This document shows positions 52,906 through 61,395 of a DNA stretch of 64,000 nt, piece after piece. This stretch comes from Chloroflexota bacterium (GTDB lineage Bacteria > Chloroflexota > Anaerolineae > Anaerolineales > Anaerolineaceae). The stretch lies in assembly GCA_021779955.1 (NCBI GenBank), contig JAJXZS010000020.1, positions 23,345 to 87,344 on the forward strand, written 5' to 3'. The first letter of the stretch is position 1; each line of letters starts with the position of its first letter. Below the pieces are notes generated by a model. That model did not search any database. It worked only from the letters and a program-made list of their open reading frames with translations, and was not told the DNA's origin. The position numbers were made by a program, and so were the translations under genes.

Positions 52906-52908
52906 CTC
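52892..52908. promoter_or_regulatory. Inverted repeat over the -35 box, likely XRE operator
   Basis: GAGTTG (52892-52897), 5-bp spacer, CAACTC (52903-52908), a perfect 6-bp palindrome whose right arm overlaps the -35 box. The position fits autorepression by the XRE protein encoded directly downstream. Confidence 0.62.
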
Positions 52909-52971
52909 CATTTTAAGAACTATATACTTTAAATCAATATGCAGGCCAATTTATATCAGCCTGCATTTTTA

Positions 52972-55900
52972 CTATATCCCCAATCCCATCTGTCCCTCCG
53001 GGACCGCCTCCTTTCTTCTCGTTCTTCTTATTACCACCGTCTTCTGACTTACCCAATCATCCCAGGTCATCACTTTCGGACCAGGAATGATCACTGCACT
53101 CGGGGTCGTCAAACTGCCCATTGGATTGTGACTGACCTGCAGATCATCAGCAAACAAGGTCTGTAGGTCAGGGAGCTTCGCGCCCTCCAGCAAATCACGC
53201 GCCAGTTGAGTGAGAAAGTCACCTTCCTCCTCAGGAACAATTGCTCCCCCAACCTCATCACCGTATACGAGCTGTGCAGCCTTCATCTTCCTACCCATTA
53301 AGGACAGGGCTGTCGCCTCCATTGCTGAGTTGTAAACTGAAAAGATCGCCTTAACCGGTTGAGTTTGTCCCAACCGCCACACACGCCGGACACTTTGCCA
53401 AAGCGTGTAGAGCGAATATTCGATCTCAAAAAACACAACCGTTGAGAATTGCACCAGGTCGAGACCCGTTTCCACAAGCCGAGGGTTACAGATCAGTGCG
53501 TCGATGGTATTTACCCGTTTGGCAATCCATTCTTCCCGCTTGCGCGGGTCAACATTACCACCCAGGATGGACACTCTCAGTCCGTTAGCTTGTAAGGGCA
53601 TCATCACCCGGTCTTGAATATCGCGAGTGCCAGTCTGCCGAACATAGATTAGCACTTTGCGCCCTTGTTGCTTCTCGATTTTGCAGAAGTCAGCCAGCCA
53701 GTTTTCTTTCGGCAGCCACTTGTGACCATTCGGGTTAATTGCCGGCAACTCCATCAGTGGTACTTTTCGGATTGATTTCCCGTCCTCGTCTTCTACCTCA
53801 TCCACTAGCACAACCTCATCCCGAAAAGCCGAGTTAGGTCTCGCCAGGCTCCATTGAAGCCAGGTGGAAAGGTATCGACTGGATTGAACCGCTAATTGCT
53901 TCAGACTCCTATCCATGTTGTGGTATTGCTGCCCCTGGTCTTCGAGCATATCCAGGGCAACCACCTCTTCTTTGTAAGCCGGCATCGCCATGTTCAGATC
54001 CTTTAAACTCAGGAAGATAGTCGTGTCTAACAACCGACTCACGATGGCCGGGCTGACACCTGGCTGTTCTTTCGCCTGATTACGATAGCGCCTGTTGCCG
54101 GTAAACACACCATCCTCATCCGCATCATCGTTACGCCTCCGCCTGCGTGTGGTCTCGAGCACACCATAGAGTCGAGCCCAGCGTTTTTCATCATGAAAGG
54201 CAAAGTCACGCCGGACACCATGGTTCAAGCGGTGCAATAGCCAGAAGATTGAGGTGCTTTTTCCACCGAAGAACGTGCCGGTGAGGGTCAGCGTCCACTT
54301 AGTTGATGTTACCAATTGGTGAAACGCCACACCACGATCCGATGACTTGGATTTGAATTGATGCACCTCATCGGCAATTAGCAGCTTGAAAGAGCCCTTG
54401 GCATGCTTGGTAATGTACTCTGAAATGCTATACCGCCGTGCTCCATTGAACTCGAAGAGTGGTGTTCCACATGGACTTGTACCCCATACTGAGTCACCGT
54501 TTGCATCAAGTTTTATCCTTCCATCTGTGTCCAACTCCCATCCAGGAACACGATTGTGACAGAATTGGCGTTTTTCTGCCAATTCATCTGTGTCAGTCAC
54601 GGGGACGAAGAAACCATCCTTCTCGACCATCAAGACTTTGCCACAACCAGGGCAAGCACAAGCGTCTACAAAATGACCAGTCAGTGGATCTCTTGTCTTT
54701 CGAGTAATTACCGCCGGTTGCCATCCTGCCCCAAATTTGGCAGAGGTATGGGCAACGATTGCTACCCATTTAGGTTTTGTGCCTCCTGTTCTTTGAGCGG
54801 TTTCGCTGGCTTGCTGATATTGCTCCAGGAAATCACGAACATCATTAGCATCATAAACCTCGTCACTATTTCGACCAATACGCCGTAGTTCTCGTGCATG
54901 TGCGTCGGGGATGACTTCTTCAATCTCACGGATCCACTTGGGAACGAGGTGTGGTGGACAAAGGACAATTGCTGGATAGGCATCAAGCAATTCAAGTACA
55001 CCAGTTGATATCGTTGTTTTTCCCGTACCCATTTCTGCCTGGCAGTTGGCTACTCCATTCTTGCGAATCGAGCGTGCCAATGCTGCTGCAGCGTGCCGTT
55101 GGGCAGGTAACAATCCAGCCCGTTCCTGTCCCGGTAACGGCTTACGCCGTGTTCCAAGTGCATCTAGAACGGCGACCTCCTTTTGCGTCGGCTCAAGATT
55201 GTAGAGCGGTTTATAGGTCTCCAATACATGCGATGCGATCTTCTCGCCATGAGTTTTCATGAATTCCGAGAGACCTTTCACGTCCTGGATCACCTGGATA
55301 CCGTCCTGTTTTAGGACAGCCACCGTTGTAACGAAGCGATCTTTGTAAATTTCCACTACTGTATCCGCTTCCTTGGAGTCAGGCTGCTCTGTCTTTTCAA
55401 CCACCTTGATCACCCGCCCTTTTATGAGCATTGGTTTACCCGCTTCATCAGTCAAGCGTACCGTGCCCATCATGCCAGAGGCCATGAGCATGGCTATATG
55501 ACCTTTTTTCAAGGGCATAACCGGTTGTGATAACTGCGCCAAACCCCGCATTGGGTGGATCAGATCCAGCCATTCGCTGGTCTTCTGAACACCTGCTTCA
55601 ATCGTGGCTTCAACCACTTCATCCGGTTCCCAATCCGTACGCTTGAACACAATTGGTTTGCCGTTGGCACCACGTGAAGGCGCGGGCAGCAGCTCATAGA
55701 CTGGCTCAATTGCGGTTTCGATGGGTTCCAGTTCTGAAGTTGCCAGGTTTTGCAGGGAAAGCACCTCCTTGTCGGAGGGAGCATGAAAGACTTTGCGTTT
55801 GTATGCCAGCACCACTACCTGTTTGAACTTTTCGTACAGGCTGTCCGGAAAACGATAGACCGTGATGGCTTCATAATGACCTGCCAACAGACGGGCGACT

Positions 55901-56328
55901 TCCATCATTCCTAAAATCTTCTGGGGAATGATATAGGTCAGCAAGCCGCCGCGCATCAATTTGGATGTGGTCGTCTTGAGAAAATCCCATTCGAGCCTCT
56001 TTTGACCATCGAAACGATCAAACTCGTATGGCGGGTTCAGGTAGAGCCAGGAAATACTTTCGTCGCTTAGAACACAGGCCTGCCAGGGAGCCTGGAAAAC
56101 CTTATCCATCACGTTTTGTGATTTCTCGGCCCGTTCCGGGGAGAGTTCGACACCCCAAGTTTCGCAGATGAGCGCCTTGCCCAAGGTAGAAGCAGCTTTG
56201 CCTTCTCCTGCGCAGGGATCAAATAACCGCCCTTTTTCTGCAGGCGGTTTCAGGTAAGAGCAGATGATCTCGACAACCGGGTCATCTGTGGGGTAATACC
56301 CCATTCGTTCGATTGCTGGTGGACGCAT
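52972..56328 (-). CDS. Methyltransferase-helicase fusion protein (DUF6094/SNF2-type)
   Basis: A 1118-aa protein with two enzymatic parts. Residues 1-180 are a DNA methyltransferase-like domain with DPCAGEG (37-43) and the catalytic NPPY (98-101). From residue ~400 a DEAD/SNF2-type helicase follows, with Walker A EMGTGKT (432-438), a box II-like ADEVHQ, an inserted zinc-binding segment (ACACPGCGKV) and a second RecA domain ending QSVRRVWRLGQTQPVKA. Such fusions are typical of plasmids, phages and integrative elements, where they are thought to protect or maintain element DNA. AGGAG lies 8 bp before the start. Confidence 0.88.
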   Translation of the reverse strand: MRPPAIERMGYYPTDDPVVEIICSYLKPPAEKGRLFDPCAGEGKAASTLGKALICETWGVELSPERAEKSQNVMDKVFQAPWQACVLSDESISWLYLNPPYEFDRFDGQKRLEWDFLKTTTSKLMRGGLLTYIIPQKILGMMEVARLLAGHYEAITVYRFPDSLYEKFKQVVVLAYKRKVFHAPSDKEVLSLQNLATSELEPIETAIEPVYELLPAPSRGANGKPIVFKRTDWEPDEVVEATIEAGVQKTSEWLDLIHPMRGLAQLSQPVMPLKKGHIAMLMASGMMGTVRLTDEAGKPMLIKGRVIKVVEKTEQPDSKEADTVVEIYKDRFVTTVAVLKQDGIQVIQDVKGLSEFMKTHGEKIASHVLETYKPLYNLEPTQKEVAVLDALGTRRKPLPGQERAGLLPAQRHAAAALARSIRKNGVANCQAEMGTGKTTISTGVLELLDAYPAIVLCPPHLVPKWIREIEEVIPDAHARELRRIGRNSDEVYDANDVRDFLEQYQQASETAQRTGGTKPKWVAIVAHTSAKFGAGWQPAVITRKTRDPLTGHFVDACACPGCGKVLMVEKDGFFVPVTDTDELAEKRQFCHNRVPGWELDTDGRIKLDANGDSVWGTSPCGTPLFEFNGARRYSISEYITKHAKGSFKLLIADEVHQFKSKSSDRGVAFHQLVTSTKWTLTLTGTFFGGKSTSIFWLLHRLNHGVRRDFAFHDEKRWARLYGVLETTRRRRRNDDADEDGVFTGNRRYRNQAKEQPGVSPAIVSRLLDTTIFLSLKDLNMAMPAYKEEVVALDMLEDQGQQYHNMDRSLKQLAVQSSRYLSTWLQWSLARPNSAFRDEVVLVDEVEDEDGKSIRKVPLMELPAINPNGHKWLPKENWLADFCKIEKQQGRKVLIYVRQTGTRDIQDRVMMPLQANGLRVSILGGNVDPRKREEWIAKRVNTIDALICNPRLVETGLDLVQFSTVVFFEIEYSLYTLWQSVRRVWRLGQTQPVKAIFSVYNSAMEATALSLMGRKMKAAQLVYGDEVGGAIVPEEEGDFLTQLARDLLEGAKLPDLQTLFADDLQVSHNPMGSLTTPSAVIIPGPKVMTWDDWVSQKTVVIRRTRRKEAVPEGQMGLGI

Positions 56329-56344
56329 TTTTCACTCCTTTAGG

Positions 56345-56413
56345 TAAAAAAATCCCCGCAGGAGACGCGCCCCACCCCTTGAGGGGTGAAAAGCGCCCCC
56401 TCCGGGGTGATAT
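56345..56413 (-). terminator. GC-rich branched terminator between two element genes
   Basis: A compound hairpin containing the perfect inner stem CACCCC-TTGA-GGGGTG and outer G/C pairing (CCCC with GGGG, GGAG with CTCC), followed on the minus strand by seven T. It ends the 57504 gene's transcript before the methyltransferase-helicase gene. A near-identical inner hairpin recurs at 62149-62164. Confidence 0.7.
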
Positions 56414-56436
56414 TGAGAGTAGTTTTACTTGTTCGT

Positions 56437-57504
56437 TCAGACGGTTAGTGAGATATCCTCTTGTGCCAACAACTCGGTCAACAATTCCTGCCAGTCAGCC
56501 TGCAGGTCAATTCTGGCTCCCAGGATACAATCTCCACCTGTGACCAGGTCTTGAATCAGCTTCTGGTTGCGAGCTTGTCTCCACAGAGTAACTCCCCAAT
56601 CGTCCAGGATCGGTACTTCAAGAGCTTCCTTGATTCGCTCGATGAAGAGCCGGATCATTTCATCCTCTGCGGCAAGCGTCCCTCGGAAGACAAGCAGATA
56701 TGCGCTGAAATCTTCTGGTTCCCATTTTCCAGGCACTCCTAACCGAGATACGAAACCAACATGATGGCTGGTGTATTCCGGCATAGCTTGCCAGGCTTGT
56801 TCATACTTGTCAGTGGGGATAAGGCTAACATCACCCACACCATCCTGGGTTATTTGCAGCGGTTTGGCACACATGATCGTCACCCGCAGCGACTCCAGGC
56901 TGGTCTTGTAACCAACCAAGCCGATATAAGCCAGGAAATGGTCGCTGTCGTAGGCATAACCGGTGACATGCGCCATCGCCTGCCCATTACGCAGTTTTGG
57001 TACAGCTTCTGGAAACAGACGATTACCAGGTTTGGCTTTACCATTTTCCTTTGGAATGATTTTCCAAATGACAATCCCGGCATTTATCCGTGCCAGCTCT
57101 TCGTTGAGTTCCCGCAGAACTTCGTACAGTCCTTTCCAGGGCTGCACACCGGTGAAGGTGACGCTGGCTTCGCCACATTGGATGTTGATTCTCCTATCTT
57201 GCACATCAAGATTCGCTTCTGCCAGAGCTAAAGGACGGTAGTTGGCCAAAACCGGTGGCAGTTTCTCACCTGCTTTTGCGGTAAACAAGTATGCACCGAG
57301 TTCTGAATCGTAATTCAGAAAACCGGCTTTCCCAACCGCGTAATCATAAGGGTAAGCTGCACGAGTCAGTTCTTGACTGAGATCCTCCCTGGCTGGTAGT
57401 CCGCTGCCGTCCTTATAGGCGGCAATGACTATTTTGCCCTCTTTTTGCCTGGCGATGATACAGCTCACTTTCTCGCGCAGGTATTTGTCTTCATAAGTGT
57501 TCAT
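56437..57504 (-). CDS. Element-encoded hypothetical protein
   Basis: A 355-aa soluble protein with mixed alpha/beta pattern and no recognised domain. The stretch GYAYDSDHFLAYIGLVGYKTS is conserved-looking, and the C-terminal third is helical and acidic. The ATG at 57504 has AGGAGG 6 bp upstream. Its leader (CCACAGGAGGAACA) is shared with the gene at 63080. Confidence 0.65.
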   Translation of the reverse strand: MNTYEDKYLREKVSCIIARQKEGKIVIAAYKDGSGLPAREDLSQELTRAAYPYDYAVGKAGFLNYDSELGAYLFTAKAGEKLPPVLANYRPLALAEANLDVQDRRINIQCGEASVTFTGVQPWKGLYEVLRELNEELARINAGIVIWKIIPKENGKAKPGNRLFPEAVPKLRNGQAMAHVTGYAYDSDHFLAYIGLVGYKTSLESLRVTIMCAKPLQITQDGVGDVSLIPTDKYEQAWQAMPEYTSHHVGFVSRLGVPGKWEPEDFSAYLLVFRGTLAAEDEMIRLFIERIKEALEVPILDDWGVTLWRQARNQKLIQDLVTGGDCILGARIDLQADWQELLTELLAQEDISLTV

Positions 57505-57536
57505 TTGTTCCTCCTGTGGGGTTTTGAGATTAATTA

Positions 57537-57573
57537 CCAACGTTGTAGTAGATAGAAACAGCCAACGTTATAG
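57537..57573. repeat. Direct repeat of CCAACGTTRTAG
   Basis: Two 12-bp copies (57537-57548 and 57562-57573, one mismatch), 25 bp start to start, each containing the palindrome AACGTT. They lie in the 245-bp gap between divergent genes, on the side of the minus-strand gene. Probably a regulator-binding pair. Nothing else is recognised in the gap. Confidence 0.5.
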
Positions 57574-57749
57574 CGTGTCTGTATGCATGAGCATTACAGA
57601 ACAGCAAATCTGGTCACTGAAATAAGATTTGAGAAACCACATTTGCCGGCCTGTTTTAAGTTTTATTTTTTTGCTTGTAAAATTGAACAAGAGCAGTAAG
57701 TTAATAAATCTATTTTCAGCATGGTCGATTCGAAAAGACAGGATTCTAC

Positions 57750-58370
57750 ATGGCTAATATGAAAGAACGTATCATTGATTTACTGATGGAAAATGGAGGC
57801 TTATCAGACCGAGAAATAACCGACACCTTAATCACAAAAGGGGCTGCCCAACAACCTATTAATCAAATATGTCGTGATTTAGAAAGTCAGGGGTTTATAG
57901 TTCGTTCCAAACAGGATGGGCGGATAAAAAATTTCCTCACAAACAATTTGCCTAAATCAATTGATGAACCACAGGGGAAAAAGAGTGTTGCGGAAAATGA
58001 TCAATTATTGTCAGAGGACTTCCTAAAAAAACACCTCGAAAATTGGCTGATTCAGAATGGATGGAAAGTGCAAGTAGCATGGGGACATTCACAAGGAATT
58101 GATATATGTGCCATCCAAGATAACAAACGGTGGGTGATTGAGGTAAAAGGGGAAGGTTCAAGGCAGCCTATGCGTGTCAATTATTTTTTAGCAATCCTCG
58201 GAGAAACCCTTCAACGAATGAACGATCCAGAATCCGATTATAGTATTGCACTACCGGATCTGAAGCAATTTAGAAATCTCTGGGATCGTCTTCCAAATCT
58301 TGCCAAACAGCGTACTGAAATTTCGATACTTTTCGTAGATCGTAGTGGGAGAGTAACCCACTCAAAATAA
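57750..58370 (+). CDS. Winged-helix protein fused to PD-(D/E)XK nuclease domain
   Basis: A 206-aa protein. Residues 1-60 form a winged helix (IIDLLMENGGLSDREITDTL), and residues 90-200 contain the nuclease core GIDIC (Asp118) and VIEVKGEG (Glu131, Lys133), followed by a helix that could position DNA. It resembles Mrr-like restriction endonucleases with their usual winged helix. AGGA lies 7 bp before the ATG. Stands alone, so it might be a solitary restriction nuclease against modified DNA. Confidence 0.75.
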   Translation: MANMKERIIDLLMENGGLSDREITDTLITKGAAQQPINQICRDLESQGFIVRSKQDGRIKNFLTNNLPKSIDEPQGKKSVAENDQLLSEDFLKKHLENWLIQNGWKVQVAWGHSQGIDICAIQDNKRWVIEVKGEGSRQPMRVNYFLAILGETLQRMNDPESDYSIALPDLKQFRNLWDRLPNLAKQRTEISILFVDRSGRVTHSK

Positions 58371-58510
58371 GCGTTGGCAACAGAAATTACAGTTGTAAAA
58401 GAAGAAAAGGTGTGAGCAGTGAGATGCGCTTTCGAATCTGAATATCAATGGTTATTATATGTGCGAGCTCTTTTCATAAGAAGCCGCAACAAAGAGAAAA
58501 AGAGGACTAA

Positions 58511-59641
58511 ATGAAAAACATCATAGTTGGAAATGGTATAAACATTGAGTTTGGGGGTACGAGATATCTAAATTCAGGAATAATTAATAGGTTGTTAAAT
58601 AATTTACAAACTAAGGATTATTCCGATATCTTTGCTCAGAAATTTACAGGTGATGAATTGCTTGTTATTTTCAATGGGCTCCATGACGAGTTAATAGATG
58701 TTCTCAATGGTAACCATTATGATTATTGTAAAACGGCAGAGGAAAAAACCACTCTTGAAAGAATAAAAAATCAATACCACAATAATTCAAGCATATCAGA
58801 CATTGGATTGGAAGATTTCTTCTTTATTTTAATGTTGTTTCACTATCGTTATAATGACCCAGTAGAAATGATAAGGGCCACTTATGATGGATTGTGCTAT
58901 CTATTTTTAGATGCAATTTTCGATGAGGGTCGAATTCAAAAAATTCATGAATTGGTGAACGTTTCAACTAAAGAAAATTTGCGCTCCTTATTTAATCAAT
59001 TTGATACGATCTTCACAGTTAACTATGACTGTAATGTTGAAATGATCGCAGAAAAACCGATTTATTATCTGCATGGAGATTTCAACACGCTTCATGATCA
59101 ATATAATCCTGGAACTCTCCTTGGACGAATGTACTTTGAGCGCGATACCCTAAATCCCGTTACGGAAAAATTAAAACATATTTACTGTAATGGGATAATG
59201 GGGTTTTCTGGCTCCTTTAAAGAAAAAGTAATGGATATTTTTGAGAATGGACAATTCGGTATTGAGCAATTATTACAGAAGATCAACAAAGGTCTATCCC
59301 CAGAAGAAGAAGAAAAGCTGGAAGAAATGAAAAAATCTGAAGATGCTAGATTAGTATTTGGCTATGATTTAATTCAAACGAAAAAGAAATACCCTGATTT
59401 GTACTTACATCAATATCCAAGTAATGTTTTTAAGAATATTTCCGGTGAAATATACATTGTTGGACTCTCTCCCAACAATGATGAGCACATCTGGAAAATG
59501 CTTCAAAAAAATTTCAGGTTGCAAAGAATTATTTATTATTATAAAAGTGAACAAGATAAGATATCAGTAGAGAATTTATATTCAGAAATGGATATCATAA
59601 CAATTCCAGTTGAAAGGTTTTGGAAAACTGGGAGTGTTTAA
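58511..59641 (+). CDS. AbiH/SIR2-like putative defence protein
   Basis: A 376-aa protein. It begins MKNIIVGNGINIEFGG, the Rossmann-type opening found in AbiH and SIR2-like defence proteins, and has FTVNYD (168-173) and YLHGDF (186-191), two further blocks of that group. The C-terminal third has a charged coiled stretch (SPEEEEKLEEMKKSEDAR). Likely NAD-directed or abortive-infection effector. Very AT-rich, suggesting separate acquisition. GAGG lies 5 bp before the ATG. Confidence 0.65.
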   Translation: MKNIIVGNGINIEFGGTRYLNSGIINRLLNNLQTKDYSDIFAQKFTGDELLVIFNGLHDELIDVLNGNHYDYCKTAEEKTTLERIKNQYHNNSSISDIGLEDFFFILMLFHYRYNDPVEMIRATYDGLCYLFLDAIFDEGRIQKIHELVNVSTKENLRSLFNQFDTIFTVNYDCNVEMIAEKPIYYLHGDFNTLHDQYNPGTLLGRMYFERDTLNPVTEKLKHIYCNGIMGFSGSFKEKVMDIFENGQFGIEQLLQKINKGLSPEEEEKLEEMKKSEDARLVFGYDLIQTKKKYPDLYLHQYPSNVFKNISGEIYIVGLSPNNDEHIWKMLQKNFRLQRIIYYYKSEQDKISVENLYSEMDIITIPVERFWKTGSV

Positions 59642-59682
59642 TTTAAAATGAAAAACTATACACGCAATTTCGGATGATAGTG

Positions 59683-59715
59683 AGGTTGGAGGATATTTGA
59701 ACATTCCTCCAACCT
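59683..59715 (+). terminator. Terminator between AbiH/SIR2-like gene and dnaN
   Basis: An 11-bp perfect stem (59683-59693 with 59705-59715) and 11-nt loop, followed by TATATTTACTT on the plus strand. Lies between convergent genes. Confidence 0.7.
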
Positions 59716-59720
59716 TATAT

Positions 59721-60881
59721 TTACTTCCCATCAATATGCATTGGCATCAGTACGTACAGAAAACCCTCCTCTTCCCCTAACGGGGATGCTTCGCGATCAG
59801 CTGGACGAATGATGGCCGGTGTGTTGTGGGCGTTGATTTCAATGACCACATTCTTGGAAGAAATAGCTTCCAGACCATCCTGCAGAAATTTCACATTGAA
59901 GGCGATCTCCAATTCCTGGCCTTCAACTGTGGCATCCAGCTCGATTTCGCTCGCACCGGTTTCGTCAGATTCCGATAGTAGCTGGACCTTTCCCGTTTGA
60001 TCAATTCCAGGTTTCAGGTGAAAACGCACCACATTACTACCCTCTCGGGCAATGATGCCAGCCTGTTTACAGGCTTTGAGCAAGTCAACAGCACCAATCA
60101 CTGTCCTGGTTTTGTATCCTTTGGGTAGAATCGCCTGATAGTCAGGGAACTTCCCATCAATCAACAGTGAAACGATTTGCACGTTCTCGCAACGTATCGC
60201 CACTTGGCTACCCGTGACGGGTAGACAGAGGGTGATCTGAGACGTTTTTATAGCTCCCAGGATTCGTACCACTTCTTTCAAGGTTGAAGCGGGAATGATG
60301 AACTGTTTCTTACCAAGAGCGACCGGTAATTCCGCTTTGCAGATTGCCAAGCGAAAACCATCCGTCGCCACCATCGAAATCGATTTCCCGTCAATATTCA
60401 GCAGCACCCCGGTCAAAACCGGCCGGCTATCATCCATCGAAGCAGCAAACGCTGTTTTTAGAATCATCTCTCTGAGGATGTTTGCTTCCAGGTATACCCC
60501 ATCTGAGAAATCAAATACTGGGATGGCTGGAAATTCGGATGCCTCAACTCCTTTGACAACCCCTTTGTAAGAACCACATTTCAGGGATGTTTCAGGTTTT
60601 CCATTCACTGAAAACACAATCTCCGGTTCCGTCAGGGAATTGACCACATCAGTTAACGTCTTGGCAGGCAAGGTTATTCCCAACTCGCCGTCCATATTGG
60701 CATCCATCCAAAGCGTAACACCCATAGTCAGGTCAGTAGCAGAAAGGCGTAATTGCCCTTCATCCTTATTGAGCAGCACATTCGATAGGATTGGTAAATG
60801 AGAATGTGATCCTACCGCCCGCCCGACAATCGCCAGACTATCGGCAAATGTACCCTTTTGAACAATCACTTTGCATGTCAT
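59721..60881 (-). CDS. dnaN: Element-encoded DNA polymerase III beta subunit (sliding clamp)
   Basis: A 386-aa ring clamp of full length, three repeated domains. Recognisable blocks include SHSHLPILSNVLL, ASMDDSRPVLTGVLL, ATDGFRLAI, GKFPDYQAILP and the C-terminal YVLMPMHIDGK, where MP(M/R) is the family ending. Its setting among ssb, radC and the Rad52-like gene shows that it is the element's own copy, not the chromosomal dnaN near the origin. The ATG at 60881 has AGGAGA 7 bp upstream. Confidence 0.92.
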   Translation of the reverse strand: MTCKVIVQKGTFADSLAIVGRAVGSHSHLPILSNVLLNKDEGQLRLSATDLTMGVTLWMDANMDGELGITLPAKTLTDVVNSLTEPEIVFSVNGKPETSLKCGSYKGVVKGVEASEFPAIPVFDFSDGVYLEANILREMILKTAFAASMDDSRPVLTGVLLNIDGKSISMVATDGFRLAICKAELPVALGKKQFIIPASTLKEVVRILGAIKTSQITLCLPVTGSQVAIRCENVQIVSLLIDGKFPDYQAILPKGYKTRTVIGAVDLLKACKQAGIIAREGSNVVRFHLKPGIDQTGKVQLLSESDETGASEIELDATVEGQELEIAFNVKFLQDGLEAISSKNVVIEINAHNTPAIIRPADREASPLGEEEGFLYVLMPMHIDGK

Positions 60882-60905
60882 ACTGGATCTCCTTGTTTTT
60901 ATATC

Positions 60906-60936
60906 AGACACGCAGGGAAAGAAATCCTGCGTGTCT
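60906..60936 (-). other. 11-bp hairpin between two element genes
   Basis: AGACACGCAGG (60906-60916) and its complement (60926-60936) with a 9-nt loop. No T-run on either strand. It may be an RNA processing or partial termination site between the 61379 gene and dnaN. Confidence 0.5.
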
Positions 60937-60944
60937 TAGTTGGT

Positions 60945-61379
60945 TTAGAATTCGTCGAATAAATCAGCAGATGCACCACCATCTGGCCAATATGCCTCGT
61001 CATCCCCTAAGCGAATTGCATTTTCGTATAGCTCAGTGAGGGAGCCTTCGTCATCTTCCTCATTTGGCGAGCTCATGAATGCCATGAGGGTGGGTTGATC
61101 CGTGGTATAAGCGCGGATGGAATTGCGCCAGAAAAGCACATCATCATTTTGAAGAACCTTCTGGATTCCTTGCGCCAAGTCGATTAAAAAGTCTTCTTCC
61201 AATCGATCTGGAGGCAATCCGTGATCAGACAAGGTGTGAGCGATCTCTTCAGCGATTTGTCCCCATGTGATTGAGAAAGCCGGCTTCTCCATTGAAAACC
61301 CGGCATGCGCCAGGATTTTGGATACTTCGAAACCTGATTCAAGGTATTCCAGTTGTTGTAGTGTGGGTAGTTGATCCAT
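60945..61379 (-). CDS. Acidic hypothetical protein
   Basis: A 144-aa soluble, strongly acidic protein with two helical halves and a DE-rich C-terminus (NEEDDEGSLTELYENA). No family recognised. It begins 16 bp after radC on the same strand. Acidic proteins of this kind on mobile elements can mimic DNA, but there is no direct sign of it here. Confidence 0.65.
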   Translation of the reverse strand: MDQLPTLQQLEYLESGFEVSKILAHAGFSMEKPAFSITWGQIAEEIAHTLSDHGLPPDRLEEDFLIDLAQGIQKVLQNDDVLFWRNSIRAYTTDQPTLMAFMSSPNEEDDEGSLTELYENAIRLGDDEAYWPDGGASADLFDEF

Positions 61380-61395
61380 TTTTATCTCCTGTAAA

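Noticed and set aside
56761..57231. 156-codon frame opposite the 355-aa gene
   Set aside because: Lies fully inside the minus-strand gene that has a strong ribosome-binding site.
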